A stretch of 64,000 nt of DNA from SIG598 sp045538015 (GTDB lineage: Bacteria; Bacillota; Clostridia; Oscillospirales; Acutalibacteraceae): the NCBI GenBank assembly GCA_045538015.1, contig JAZSQO010000158.1:1-64000 (forward strand). Direction: 5' to 3'. A model generated the notes under the pieces. The model saw nothing but the letters and a program-made list of their open reading frames with translations, did no database searches and was not told the origin of the DNA. Shown here in pieces: positions 49,876 through 59,066 of the stretch (position 1 is the stretch's first letter; every line of letters begins with the position of its first letter). Position numbers and translations under genes: made by a program.

Positions 49876-52800
49876 TTAAGGGACCAGTTTTATATTATCT
49901 TCGCCCAATATATTGGCAAGTTCTGTCATCATAACGGTGTTGATGTCCACCCAGAGCTCTTTGGGCGCGCACATCAGCCCGCCCTGAGCGCAGTAGACAT
50001 AGAGCGGCGTCGGGCCGTCAAAGATCCGCAGAACCTTCTTGGCCTGCTCAAACTCCGGGCAGTCAAGAGAACGCACCCTGAGGTACAGACCCGGGCGGGA
50101 GCTCTTCTTTTCGGCCTGAGCCGGCGCAGGCGGAGCGGAGGGCGCCGCGGGGCGGTTCTCTCTCCCCTGCCGGCCGGAAAAGGAAGGCCGGCGTTCGGCA
50201 GGCTGCTCGTTTTCTCCAAGGCTCCGGCAGCTGTCGCAGATTATCTTGGGAGCCTCGTCTTCCCGCACGCTTACTCTTCCCTCGATGCGGATGACCTCGC
50301 CCGGTTTTATGACCGGCGAGCATTCTTCAAGGGTACGAGGAAAAACCAGCATTTCCGTCGTGGCGGTCATGTCCTCGATCTGGACATAGGCCATCATGTC
50401 GTTGCTTCTTGTGGCGCGCATCTTGACCCCGTCGATGATGCACAGCAGGGTCACCTGCATTCCGTCGCAGGAGTTTTCCTCATCGCTGACAACAGAAGCA
50501 AGGTTGGTGGCCTTTATCTGCCTGGCGATCTGAGCGTATTCCGAGAGAGGATGGCCGGAAAGGTACATCTCGGTGACATCCTTTTCCATGGCCAGCAGCT
50601 CGCTCTGGGGAAATTCGTCCACATTGGGCAGCTGGGGCACAGCCGTTTCCGGCTCGCCCATCAGGTCAAATATGCCCATCTGCCCCTCAAGGTTATTTTT
50701 CCGGTCGGCGTCGAGGCCGTCCATTATATTCTCCAGCCCGAGGAGCATCTGCCGCCGGTTGCCGCCAAGGCCATCCAGAGCGCCGCTCTTTATCAGGCTT
50801 TCAATGGCTCTTCGGTTGGTGTCTCCGCCGTACATTCGCTGGCAGAAATCGTAGAAGGAAGTAAAGGGGCCGTCCTTCCGCCTGTTTTCTATTATCCTTT
50901 CTATCATGCCCGAGCCGAGGTTCTTTATAGCCAGCATTCCGAAGCGGATATTTTCGCCTGCAACGGTAAATTTCTTCTGGCTTTCGTTCACATGGGGCGG
51001 CAGAACGGATATGCCGCAGCTCTGGCACTCGGCAATATATTCGGAAAGCTTGTCCCGCTTGTCCAGCACGCTGGTGAGCAGGGCGGCCATATATTCCTGA
51101 GGCCAGTAGTATTTGAGCCATGCCGTCTGGTAGGACACAAGGGCGTAGGCCGCCGCGTGGCTCTTGTTGAAGGCGTAGGAGGCAAAGGAGGACATATCGG
51201 AAAATATCTTGTCGGCCACCCTCGCGTCCACTCCGCGGCGCACCGAGCCTTCCACCGTGACGGTGCCGTCCTCGGAGGCAAGGCCGTTGATGAACACATC
51301 TCTCTCCCGCTCCATGACATCGTGCTTCTTCTTGCTCATGGCGCGGCGCACCACGTCGGCGCGACCGTAGGAATAACCGGCCAGCTCACGGAATATCTGC
51401 ATGACCTGCTCCTGATAGACTATGCAGCCGTTGGTGACATCGAGAATGTTTTTCAGCGCGGGAGTGTCGTAGGTGGTCTGTTCCGGATGCTCGCGGTTGT
51501 GCACATATTTTGGTATGGAGTCCATGGGGCCGGGACGGTAAAGCGAAATGACGGCGATGATGTCCTCAAGGCTTCTGGGAACCACCTGAGTCAGCGTGCG
51601 CTTCATGCCCTCCGATTCAAACTGGAACACGCCGCCGGTCTGTCCCCGGGCAAACATCTCGTAAACTCTGGGATCGTCGTCGGGAACATTTCTTATGTTG
51701 AAATCCGGCTGCTTTTCCCGGATCATCTTCGCGCAGTCCTCAATAACCGTAAGGTTGCGCAGACCGAGGAAGTCGAACTTGAGCAGTCCCAGCTCCTCAA
51801 GGGTGGTCATGGTAAACTCGGCAACCGCCGTGCCTTCGGCCATGGCCAGCGGCACATAGTCGCTGATTGGACGGTCGGTGATGACAACGCCCGCCGCGTG
51901 CATGGAGGTGTTGCGCGGCATTCCCTCCACCTTCATGGCCATCTCCAGCAGCTCGGCGATCTGGCTGTCGCTGTCACGGGCGGCTCTGAGGTCGGCCGAG
52001 CGCTTTATGGCGTCGGCTATGGTTATGCCGTTCTCGGCAGGGATCATTTTTGCGATCCGGTCGGCAACGCCGTAGGGTATGCCCATGGCTCTGGCCACAT
52101 CCCGGATGGAGTTCTTGGCCGCCATGGTATTGAAGGTGACTATCATGGAAACATAGTCAAAGCCGTATTTTCCCCGGACATATTCGATGACCTCCTGCCG
52201 GCGTTCGGTGCAGAAGTCGACGTCGAAGTCGGGCATACTGACCCGCTCCGGGTTGAGGAAACGCTCAAAGAGCAGATTATAGCGAATGGGATCGATATCG
52301 GTTATGCCAATGCTGTAGGCGGCGACGCTGCCGGCGCCGGAGCCACGGCCCGGGCCGACGGGTATGCCGCTGCGCTTGGCGAAGTTGACGTAGTCCTGAA
52401 CGATGAGAAAGTAATCCACAAAGCCCATCTTGCCGATGGTCTCCAGCTCAAACTCAAGACGGTCAACTATGCTCTGGTCGGGCTGAGGGCCGTAACGGCG
52501 CTTGAGTCCCTCAAAGCACAGCTCGCGGAAGTACTCCACATTGCTCCGTCCGTCGGGAATTTCAAACACCGGCAGCTTGTAGTTGCCGAATTCAAAATCC
52601 ATGTTGCACCGCTCAGCGATGCGAACGGTATTCTCCAGCGCCTCGGGATGGCCGGGCACAAGGGCGGCCATCTCCTGCTCCGACTTGAGATAGAACTCGT
52701 CCGTGGCGAAGCGGAAGGCCTTGGGATTGGTTATGACATCCTTGGTCTGGACACACAGCAGCACTTCGTGCATCCGCGCGTCTTCCTTGGAGATGTAGTG

Positions 52801-53421
52801 GCTGTCGTTGGTGACCACAAGGGGAACGCCGGTCATCTCGGAAATGCGCACAAGGGCGTCGTTGACCTTGAGCTGCTCGGGAATGCCGTGATCCTGCAGC
52901 TCGATAAAGTAGTTATCCTTGCCGAAGATGTCCCGGTAGAGCTCGGCTCTGGCCAGAGCCTCGTCGAATTTATCCTCCATGAGCAGCTGAGGCAGCTCTC
53001 CGGCAAGGCAGGCCGAAAGGGCGATAAGCCCCTCCGAATGCTTTTTGAGCAGTTCTATATCCACACGGGGTTTATTGTAAAAGCCCTCTGTCCACGCAAG
53101 GGAGACCATCTTGATAAGATTCTGGTATCCGGTCATGTTCTCGCACAGCAGCACCAGATGGAAGCTGTCCGAATCCTTGCCGTGTTCCTTGTCAAAGCGG
53201 GTTCTGCGGGCCACATACACCTCGCAGCCGATTATGGGCTTTATCCCCTCTTTTTTTGCCAGCTTATAAAAATCCACCACGCCGTACATTACGCCGTGGT
53301 CGGTCAGCGCGACCGCGGTCTGCCCCATCTCCTTTACTTTTTTAACCAGCCGGGTAAGACGGCAGGCACCATCCAGCAGGCTGTATTCGCTGTGAACATG
53401 AAGATGCACAAAGCCGGACAT
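49876..53421 (-). CDS. dnaE: DNA polymerase III alpha subunit, DnaE type
   Basis: Replicative C-family polymerase. The 1,181-aa protein starts SGFVHLHVHSEYSLLDGA (ATG 53421 after AAGGAGG), the PHP domain. The polymerase motifs include GPGRGSGAGSVAAY and the catalytic MPDFDVDFC. Then come helix-hairpin-helix and OB-fold parts; near residue 1,060 a Pro/Ala-rich linker (about 50 residues) leads to a C-terminal domain (GLYLRVRSLDCPEFEQAKKVL). The last gene of hprK-glcK-murB-whiA-dnaE. It may act beside a PolC-type enzyme, as in other Firmicutes. Confidence 0.95.
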   Translation of the reverse strand: MSGFVHLHVHSEYSLLDGACRLTRLVKKVKEMGQTAVALTDHGVMYGVVDFYKLAKKEGIKPIIGCEVYVARRTRFDKEHGKDSDSFHLVLLCENMTGYQNLIKMVSLAWTEGFYNKPRVDIELLKKHSEGLIALSACLAGELPQLLMEDKFDEALARAELYRDIFGKDNYFIELQDHGIPEQLKVNDALVRISEMTGVPLVVTNDSHYISKEDARMHEVLLCVQTKDVITNPKAFRFATDEFYLKSEQEMAALVPGHPEALENTVRIAERCNMDFEFGNYKLPVFEIPDGRSNVEYFRELCFEGLKRRYGPQPDQSIVDRLEFELETIGKMGFVDYFLIVQDYVNFAKRSGIPVGPGRGSGAGSVAAYSIGITDIDPIRYNLLFERFLNPERVSMPDFDVDFCTERRQEVIEYVRGKYGFDYVSMIVTFNTMAAKNSIRDVARAMGIPYGVADRIAKMIPAENGITIADAIKRSADLRAARDSDSQIAELLEMAMKVEGMPRNTSMHAAGVVITDRPISDYVPLAMAEGTAVAEFTMTTLEELGLLKFDFLGLRNLTVIEDCAKMIREKQPDFNIRNVPDDDPRVYEMFARGQTGGVFQFESEGMKRTLTQVVPRSLEDIIAVISLYRPGPMDSIPKYVHNREHPEQTTYDTPALKNILDVTNGCIVYQEQVMQIFRELAGYSYGRADVVRRAMSKKKHDVMERERDVFINGLASEDGTVTVEGSVRRGVDARVADKIFSDMSSFASYAFNKSHAAAYALVSYQTAWLKYYWPQEYMAALLTSVLDKRDKLSEYIAECQSCGISVLPPHVNESQKKFTVAGENIRFGMLAIKNLGSGMIERIIENRRKDGPFTSFYDFCQRMYGGDTNRRAIESLIKSGALDGLGGNRRQMLLGLENIMDGLDADRKNNLEGQMGIFDLMGEPETAVPQLPNVDEFPQSELLAMEKDVTEMYLSGHPLSEYAQIARQIKATNLASVVSDEENSCDGMQVTLLCIIDGVKMRATRSNDMMAYVQIEDMTATTEMLVFPRTLEECSPVIKPGEVIRIEGRVSVREDEAPKIICDSCRSLGENEQPAERRPSFSGRQGRENRPAAPSAPPAPAQAEKKSSRPGLYLRVRSLDCPEFEQAKKVLRIFDGPTPLYVYCAQGGLMCAPKELWVDINTVMMTELANILGEDNIKLVP

Positions 53422-53440
53422 GAGGCTCCCTCCTTTCGCG

Positions 53441-54355
53441 TCAGTCCCGTCCGTCCTCTCCGATGGAACGGGCAATATCCATTATCTTCCGCAGCCGGTG
53501 ATTCACGCCGCTGCGGGATAGTCTTGGTTCAAGGCTTTCACCCAGATCGCGCAGAGTGCTCTCCGGGCTTTCCATTCTGAGCCTGGCCAGCTGCTGAAGC
53601 TCCTCAGGCAGCCGGTCAAGACCGATGGTTCGCTCGATTTTTCTGATAGCGGCCAGCTGCTCGGAAGCGGCCATGACCGTCTTTGTTATGTTGGCCGAAT
53701 CGCAGTTGGTGGTGCGGTTGGCCTTGTTGTTGACCTCGTGATTGATACGCACCTCGATCACTTCCATGTATGCTCCCGAGGCACCCATCTCACCAAGCAG
53801 CTTTTCTATGTCAGCGCTGCCTTTTATGTACGCGCTGCAGCCGTTTTTGCGGGTAAGAGTGCGGCTTTTCAGGCCGGCCTCCGCCATGAGCCCGCTCAGC
53901 TCGCCGCACAGCTCCGGGCTGTGGGAGGCTATTTCAAGATGGAATGATTTGGAAGGGTCACTGACCGTTCCCGAGGCGAGAAACGCGCCGCGCAGAAAGG
54001 CTATCCGGTTTTCTTCCCCCTCTGTCATTGAGCGGTCTATATGGCCGCAGTCCCTGCCAAATCGACCGTTTATCGCCATTCGCTGCTCGATATAGGGTAT
54101 TTCCACCACATAATTTGCCCGGCCCTCGGCTTCGTCGGAGGGCGAGATGACATTGACATACACTCCGCAGCAGGCGGCGATCCTTTCGGCCATGTGCCGG
54201 GCCACACATCCCTGAGAGGTGCGGAAAATGTTGCGATGGGGATCAAGCAGCCGTGAAAAGAGCAGCAGACCGTAGGTTTCCGCCTCAATGCAGCTTTCGT
54301 CCTGCGATCCGCTCTGTATTATCTGCTTTTTCACCTTGTTTGAAAAGGAAATCAC
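53441..54355 (-). CDS. whiA: Sporulation/division regulator WhiA
   Basis: LAGLIDADG-plus-HTH protein; in Streptomyces an activator of sporulation septation genes, in Bacillus linked to division and chromosome segregation. The 304-aa protein has the LAGLIDADG-like FLRGAFLASGTVSDPSKSFHLEI near 95-117 and a C-terminal HTH (LARLRMESPESTLRDLGESL, SRSGVNHRLRKIMDIA). I chose GTG 54355 (MISFSNKV) because it is 8 bp after AAGG; ATG 54361 is too close to the SD. It lies 19 bp before dnaE. Confidence 0.94.
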   Translation of the reverse strand: MISFSNKVKKQIIQSGSQDESCIEAETYGLLLFSRLLDPHRNIFRTSQGCVARHMAERIAACCGVYVNVISPSDEAEGRANYVVEIPYIEQRMAINGRFGRDCGHIDRSMTEGEENRIAFLRGAFLASGTVSDPSKSFHLEIASHSPELCGELSGLMAEAGLKSRTLTRKNGCSAYIKGSADIEKLLGEMGASGAYMEVIEVRINHEVNNKANRTTNCDSANITKTVMAASEQLAAIRKIERTIGLDRLPEELQQLARLRMESPESTLRDLGESLEPRLSRSGVNHRLRKIMDIARSIGEDGRD

Positions 54356-54430
54356 TTGCATCACCTTGAGCGTCCCACCCGCCGGGAAGCAGCGGATGGG
54401 ACGGTTTGGATTATGATTATATTATGACGA

Positions 54431-55342
54431 TCAGCCGCCTATGGCTCTGACCTCGCATTCAAGGGTCACACCGGTCTGGGCAAGAACGGTCTGCTGAATG
54501 TGCTTGATAAGATCCAGCACATCCTTGCAGGTGGCACCGCCCTTGTTGACGATGAATCCGGCGTGCTTTTCGCTTACCTGAGCGCCGCCCACGGAATAGC
54601 CCTTGAGGCCGCACTGCTCGATGAGGCCGCCGGCAAAATGTCCCACCGGACGCTTGAACACGCTGCCAGCGCTGGGCATATCGAGGGGCTGCTTATCCTT
54701 GCGGCGTCCGAGGATATCGTCCATGGTCGCCTTGATCTGCTCGGGATCACCCTTGGCCAGCTTGACGGTCACAGCGGTGACGATGCAGTCGCTGTGCTGG
54801 AACACGCTTCCGCGGTACTCAAAGCCGCACTGGGTGTTGTTGAGCTTGTCGATGAAGCCTTCCTCGGTGACATACTCGCACTCGACGACCACGTCCTTCA
54901 TCTCTCCGCCATAGGCTCCAGCGTTCATAAAGGCTGCGCCGCCCACGGAGCCGGGAATGCCCCAGGCAAATTCAAGTCCGGTCAGCTCCTTTTCCAGAGC
55001 GTTCAGGCAGAAATTGGAAAGGGAGGCTCCCGCGCCCGCGCGCAGTAGGCCGTCACCCAGATATTCCACGGTATCAAACTCGCCGTCGAGGCGGACGACA
55101 AAGCCACGGATACCGGCATCGGACACCAGCAGATTGCTGCCGTTGCCGATTATCATATAAGGAAAATCCTGCTCTCTTACAAGACGGAGAAAGGCGGCGA
55201 GCTGGTCGGTGGTTTCAATCACCATGAACACATCAGCGGGGCCGCCGATGCGGAAGGAGGTGTGCCGGGACATAGGCTCGTCGCGACTCACGGAGCAGCC
55301 CAGAGCCTCCATCTCGGTTATAACGGAAGTATAGTCTTTCAT
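54431..55342 (-). CDS. murB: UDP-N-acetylenolpyruvoylglucosamine reductase
   Basis: FAD/NADPH enzyme that makes UDP-MurNAc, the second committed step of peptidoglycan synthesis. The 303-aa protein has SRHTSFRIGGPADVFMVIE, IGNGSNLLV for FAD, FAWGIPGSVGGAAFMNAGAYGGE and the catalytic EQCGLKGYSVGGAQVSEKHAGFIVN. It is the type II (short) form usual in Gram-positives. 16 bp follow the ROK kinase gene. In many Firmicutes rapZ and yvcK-type genes follow murB; here whiA comes directly. Confidence 0.96.
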   Translation of the reverse strand: MKDYTSVITEMEALGCSVSRDEPMSRHTSFRIGGPADVFMVIETTDQLAAFLRLVREQDFPYMIIGNGSNLLVSDAGIRGFVVRLDGEFDTVEYLGDGLLRAGAGASLSNFCLNALEKELTGLEFAWGIPGSVGGAAFMNAGAYGGEMKDVVVECEYVTEEGFIDKLNNTQCGFEYRGSVFQHSDCIVTAVTVKLAKGDPEQIKATMDDILGRRKDKQPLDMPSAGSVFKRPVGHFAGGLIEQCGLKGYSVGGAQVSEKHAGFIVNKGGATCKDVLDLIKHIQQTVLAQTGVTLECEVRAIGG

Positions 55343-55358
55343 TTCGTTCTCCGTTCGG

Positions 55359-56312
55359 TTATTTCTTGAGGCGATAGAGATTGGCGGCGCCGATTATGCC
55401 GGCGTCGTTGCCCAGCTTGGCGGCCACCAGCTCAGTCTGCTGGGCGGCGTACTTGGAGAAACGCTCCTTCTCGACGATCTTACGCAGGGGAGCAAGCAGA
55501 GTTTCCTTTTCCTTGCTGATGCCGCCGCCGATGCACAGGATAGCAGGCTGGAACACATTGATAACATTGATAAGACCGCAGGCGATGTGGTAGATATATT
55601 TCTCCACAACCTCAGTGGCGGTCTGGTCTCCGGCGCGCATACCGTCAAAGGCGGTCTTGCCGTTGACATTCTCGATGCTGCCGGCGATCTTCCACATCTC
55701 GCTGTAAAGATCGTTCTCCATGGCCTCGCGGGTCTGGTTGATCAGAGCGGTGGCGGAAGCGTACTTCTCCCAGCAGCCGCAGCGGCCGCAGTTGCAGGGC
55801 AGGCCGTTTTCAACGATAACGGTGTGGCCGAGCTCGCCGCCGGCGCAGTTGAAGCCGGTGATGATCTTGCCGTCGATGATAACGCCGCCGCCGACACCGG
55901 TGCCCAGAGTGATGCACACCACGTTGTCGTGGCCCTTCGCGGCACCCGCGATGACCTCGCCGTAAGCGGCGGAGTCGGCGTCGTTGGCGATGTATACGGG
56001 CTTGTTCAGGCGATCGGTGAGAGCCTGAGCCATGGGATACTGTCTCATGCCGAGGTTGCCGGCAAACTCGATTATGCCGGTGTTGGCGTTGGCGGTTCCG
56101 GGAGAGCCGATGCCGATGGACTCGATGTCGTCCATGGTCAGTCCGGCGTTTCTGACGGCCTCGTAGCAGGCCTCAGCGGCGTCGTCCATAATCTCGTCGG
56201 CGGGACGGGGCATGGCCGTGGGGCGTTCGCCGCGGCCGATGATGCAGTTGTTCTCGTCCACTACGCCGGCCTGAATGCCGGTGCCGCCAAGGTCGATTCC
56301 GATAGTATACAT
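55359..56312 (-). CDS. glcK: ROK-family glucokinase
   Basis: Phosphorylates glucose (or a similar hexose) with ATP. The 317-aa protein has the phosphate-1 loop IGIDLGGTGIQAGVVD, catalytic ANDADSAAYGE, phosphate-2 TLGTGVGGGVIIDG, the ROK motif ELGHTVIVENGLPCNCGRCGCWE with three zinc cysteines, and CIGGGIS. There is no N-terminal HTH, so it is a kinase and not a repressor. It lies between hprK and murB; hexose specificity is inferred from the family. Confidence 0.92.
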   Translation of the reverse strand: MYTIGIDLGGTGIQAGVVDENNCIIGRGERPTAMPRPADEIMDDAAEACYEAVRNAGLTMDDIESIGIGSPGTANANTGIIEFAGNLGMRQYPMAQALTDRLNKPVYIANDADSAAYGEVIAGAAKGHDNVVCITLGTGVGGGVIIDGKIITGFNCAGGELGHTVIVENGLPCNCGRCGCWEKYASATALINQTREAMENDLYSEMWKIAGSIENVNGKTAFDGMRAGDQTATEVVEKYIYHIACGLINVINVFQPAILCIGGGISKEKETLLAPLRKIVEKERFSKYAAQQTELVAAKLGNDAGIIGAANLYRLKK

Positions 56313-56373
56313 GATTTTTCCTCCGTATATTTAATGATTATTTTATTGCTGATTTTTCTATTCCGGCCGATGC

Positions 56374-57345
56374 TCAGTTGAAGCTGTCCCACTCGGCCTT
56401 GACCTGCACGGGAGGCTGCATTCCCATGTCGATGCCAAGGTTGTGCATAAGCTCCTGAGCGGCGTTGTAGCCCAGCTTCTTCTGGCGGTTGTTCATGGCC
56501 GCTACCTCAATTATTATGGCCAGATTTCGTCCCGGCTTCACGGGAATGGTGGTGGTGTTTATCTTTATGCCGAGAATGTCGACATATTCCTCGGTCATGC
56601 CCATGCGGTCGTACACCTTGTCGGGATTCCAGACCTCAAGGTTGACCACCATATCCACCTTCTCGGTGAGCTTTACGGCACCCATACCGAATATGCGCCG
56701 GGCATTGATGATGCCGACGCCGCGCAGCTCGATGAAGTGGCGAATGTTCTCCGGAGAGGAGCCGACGATGGTCTTGTTGGAGACCTTGCGCAGCTCCACG
56801 GCGTCATCGGCTATGAGACGGTGTCCGCGCTTGACCAGCTCGATGGCAGTCTCGCTCTTACCGACGCCGCTGTCGCCCACAAGCAGTATTCCCTCGCCGT
56901 AGACCTCCACCAGCACGCCGTGACGAGTGATTCTGGGAGCCAGCTCAACATTCAGGAAGGCAACCAGACTGGAGATGAAGCTGGAGGTGGAATCGTTGGA
57001 GCGGAGAATCGGAATGGCGTGACGCTTTGCCGATTCGAGCATCTCGTCGGTGGGCTCAAAGCTGCGGCACATCACCAGAGCGGGAGTGCCCTTGGACAGC
57101 AGATCCTCAACGATCCGGCTCCGCTCTTCGTCAGTCTTGCCGCTTATGTATGCCATTTCCGTGTTGCCGAACACCAGTATCCGGCGGTTATCGTAAAATT
57201 TGAAAAATCCGGTCAGCTCAACGCCCGGCCGGTTGACCTCGTTGGATTCAACAAGGATGGTATCCGGATCATTGGGCATATAGACCTGATCGAGGGACAT
57301 TTCTTTGATGATGCGCGAAAGGGGGACATTGAATGTCGTTGCCAT
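56374..57345 (-). CDS. hprK: HPr kinase/phosphorylase
   Basis: Bifunctional Ser46 kinase/phosphorylase of HPr, the sensor of carbon catabolite control in Firmicutes. The 323-aa protein starts MATTFNVPLSRIIKEMSL (ATG 57345 after GGAGG), has Walker A GDSGVGKSETAIELVKRGHRLIADDAVE, and the HprK signature LEVRGVGIINA-like IELRGVGIINARRIFG. Length is typical. First gene of the cluster with glcK, murB, whiA and dnaE. An AT-rich TATAAT near 57400 (minus strand) may be its -10, with a poor -35. Confidence 0.95.
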   Translation of the reverse strand: MATTFNVPLSRIIKEMSLDQVYMPNDPDTILVESNEVNRPGVELTGFFKFYDNRRILVFGNTEMAYISGKTDEERSRIVEDLLSKGTPALVMCRSFEPTDEMLESAKRHAIPILRSNDSTSSFISSLVAFLNVELAPRITRHGVLVEVYGEGILLVGDSGVGKSETAIELVKRGHRLIADDAVELRKVSNKTIVGSSPENIRHFIELRGVGIINARRIFGMGAVKLTEKVDMVVNLEVWNPDKVYDRMGMTEEYVDILGIKINTTTIPVKPGRNLAIIIEVAAMNNRQKKLGYNAAQELMHNLGIDMGMQPPVQVKAEWDSFN

Positions 57346-57471
57346 TTTACCCTCCGTTCCGACCGCGGACGGCCAGATTATTTTGACAGTGCATCTATTA
57401 TATACTATTTCAGACCCGAAATAAAGAGCAAGATTTATTTTTTGAAAAAAACGAATCGCTCCGGCCATCAG

Positions 57472-57494
57472 GTATATTTTTCATTCGGCGGCAA
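57472..57494 (+). promoter_or_regulatory. Possible forespore-type promoter of the ger operon
   Basis: GTATA (57472-57476) followed after 14-15 bp by GCAAAAGATA (57490-57499) loosely fits SigF/SigG promoters, which drive germination operons in other species. Match is imperfect. Confidence 0.3.
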
Positions 57495-57539
57495 AAGATA
57501 GCAAGCAGAGTACAGCGTTATAACCGGAGGTGCAAGGAT

Positions 57540-59066
57540 TTGGACTATCAGGCGGTATTTGATTGTTCGCCCGGAAACAGCCAGCCGGTGTTCACCGGGC
57601 CGGACGGCTACGAAAAGAACATTGCCTACTGCAAAAAACTGAAAGGAAAGAACATTGATGTTCTTATCCGGGAATACACCCTGTCCGACGGACGGAGAGC
57701 CGCCACTGTGGCGGTGGACGGAATGTGCAGCAAGCAGAATCTGGAAATGAGCGTCATTCTCGCTTCACGACGCTTCGCGGCAAATTCCGGCCAGAACAAA
57801 TTTCCCTCTCAGGATGGCGTGGAGCAGCAGTTTGCCTCAGCCGAGCTTTCCGCCACGGACGTTCTTTCCGACGGCTATATTTCCGCGCTGGCCGGCGACG
57901 TGATGGTCATTGTGGAGGGCGAGCCAAAGGTGCTTGTGTGCGGCTACCGCGCCATCACCTCCCGTTCTGTGGGAGACAGCCCCTTCGGCGGCTCGGTGCG
58001 CGGGCCTCACGAAGCCTTTATCGAGAATCTGCGCCACAACACCGCTCTTATCCGCCGCCGCCTCGCCGACCCGAACCTTGTGATGGAACCGATTAAGATA
58101 GGACGGCACTCCAACACGGTGACCGCTCTGTGCTACATTCTCGGCGTGACCTCTCCCGACCTTGTGGACGAGGCACGCAGACGGATGCAGGCCGTGGACA
58201 TCGACATCATCAACGACTCCGGTGAGCTGGAGCAGCTGCTGGAGGACGACCCCAGCGCCCTGTTCCCACAGACCGACGGCAGTGAGCTGCCCGACGTGGT
58301 AACCGCCGAGCTGTGCGCCGGACGGGTGGCAATAATCGTAAACGGCAGTCCCTATGTACTGCTCCTGCCGGCCACGCTCTCCCGACTGATGCGCGCCGGC
58401 GAGGACGACTACCAGCGCTGGAGCTTTGCCACCTTTGTAAAGCTGCTCCGCTGGGCCGCATCCTTCATTTCGGTGGTTGCCCCGGCGCTGTATGTGGCCA
58501 TAGTGTCCTTCCATCCGGGTCTGCTGCCTACGCCGCTGCTGATAATAACAGCTATCAATCGGCTCAATGTCCCATTCTCCGCCCTTGTGGAGGTGCTCAT
58601 CATCGAATTTGCCCTTGAGCTTCTCCGGGAAGCGAGCATCCGTATGCCCAGCAACATCAGCACCGCCCTTTCCATCGTGGGAGGCATCATAATCGGAGAC
58701 GCCGCCATCAGCGCCGGACTGGTCAGTCCGCTGCTAATCGTGGTCATAGGAATATCCACCATGGCCGGCTTTGTCATTCCCTCCTATCCCCTTGCCTCCT
58801 CCTACCGACTGATAAAGTATATGCTCCTGGGCTTTTCGGCTGTCTTCGGCCTCCTCGGGCTGGTGTGCGGAATGATAATCTGGATATCCTCCATGGTGTC
58901 GGTCAGCTCATTCGGTGTGGACTTTGCCGCGCCCTTCTTCCCCTTCCGTCCGAGGGCGGCTCTTGCAAGTCTCATCGAGCAGCCGGCGGCCTCACGGACA
59001 AGGCGGCCATCCTATCTCCGCCCGACCAACCGGGTCAGAATGCGCGGCGGGAGGGACAAAAGATGA
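57540..59066 (+). CDS. gerKA: Spore germination protein, GerA/GerKA (A subunit)
   Basis: A subunit of a nutrient germinant receptor in the spore inner membrane; A subunits form ligand-gated ion channels. TTG 57540 follows GGAGG at 9 bp; 508 aa. A soluble N-terminal region (about 1-270) with SVGDSPFGGSVRGPHEAFIENLRHNTALIRRR is followed by five or so membrane segments (about 300-470) with ALYVAIVSFHPGLLPTPLL and EASIRMPSNISTALSIVGG, conserved GerA motifs. The C-terminus is basic. It overlaps gerB by 4 bp. Confidence 0.94.
   Translation: MDYQAVFDCSPGNSQPVFTGPDGYEKNIAYCKKLKGKNIDVLIREYTLSDGRRAATVAVDGMCSKQNLEMSVILASRRFAANSGQNKFPSQDGVEQQFASAELSATDVLSDGYISALAGDVMVIVEGEPKVLVCGYRAITSRSVGDSPFGGSVRGPHEAFIENLRHNTALIRRRLADPNLVMEPIKIGRHSNTVTALCYILGVTSPDLVDEARRRMQAVDIDIINDSGELEQLLEDDPSALFPQTDGSELPDVVTAELCAGRVAIIVNGSPYVLLLPATLSRLMRAGEDDYQRWSFATFVKLLRWAASFISVVAPALYVAIVSFHPGLLPTPLLIITAINRLNVPFSALVEVLIIEFALELLREASIRMPSNISTALSIVGGIIIGDAAISAGLVSPLLIVVIGISTMAGFVIPSYPLASSYRLIKYMLLGFSAVFGLLGLVCGMIIWISSMVSVSSFGVDFAAPFFPFRPRAALASLIEQPAASRTRRPSYLRPTNRVRMRGGRDKR

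Noticed and set aside
49816..53580. 1,254-codon plus-strand ORF opposite dnaE
   Set aside because: Antisense shadow of a certain polymerase gene, with no SD and no recognised domain.
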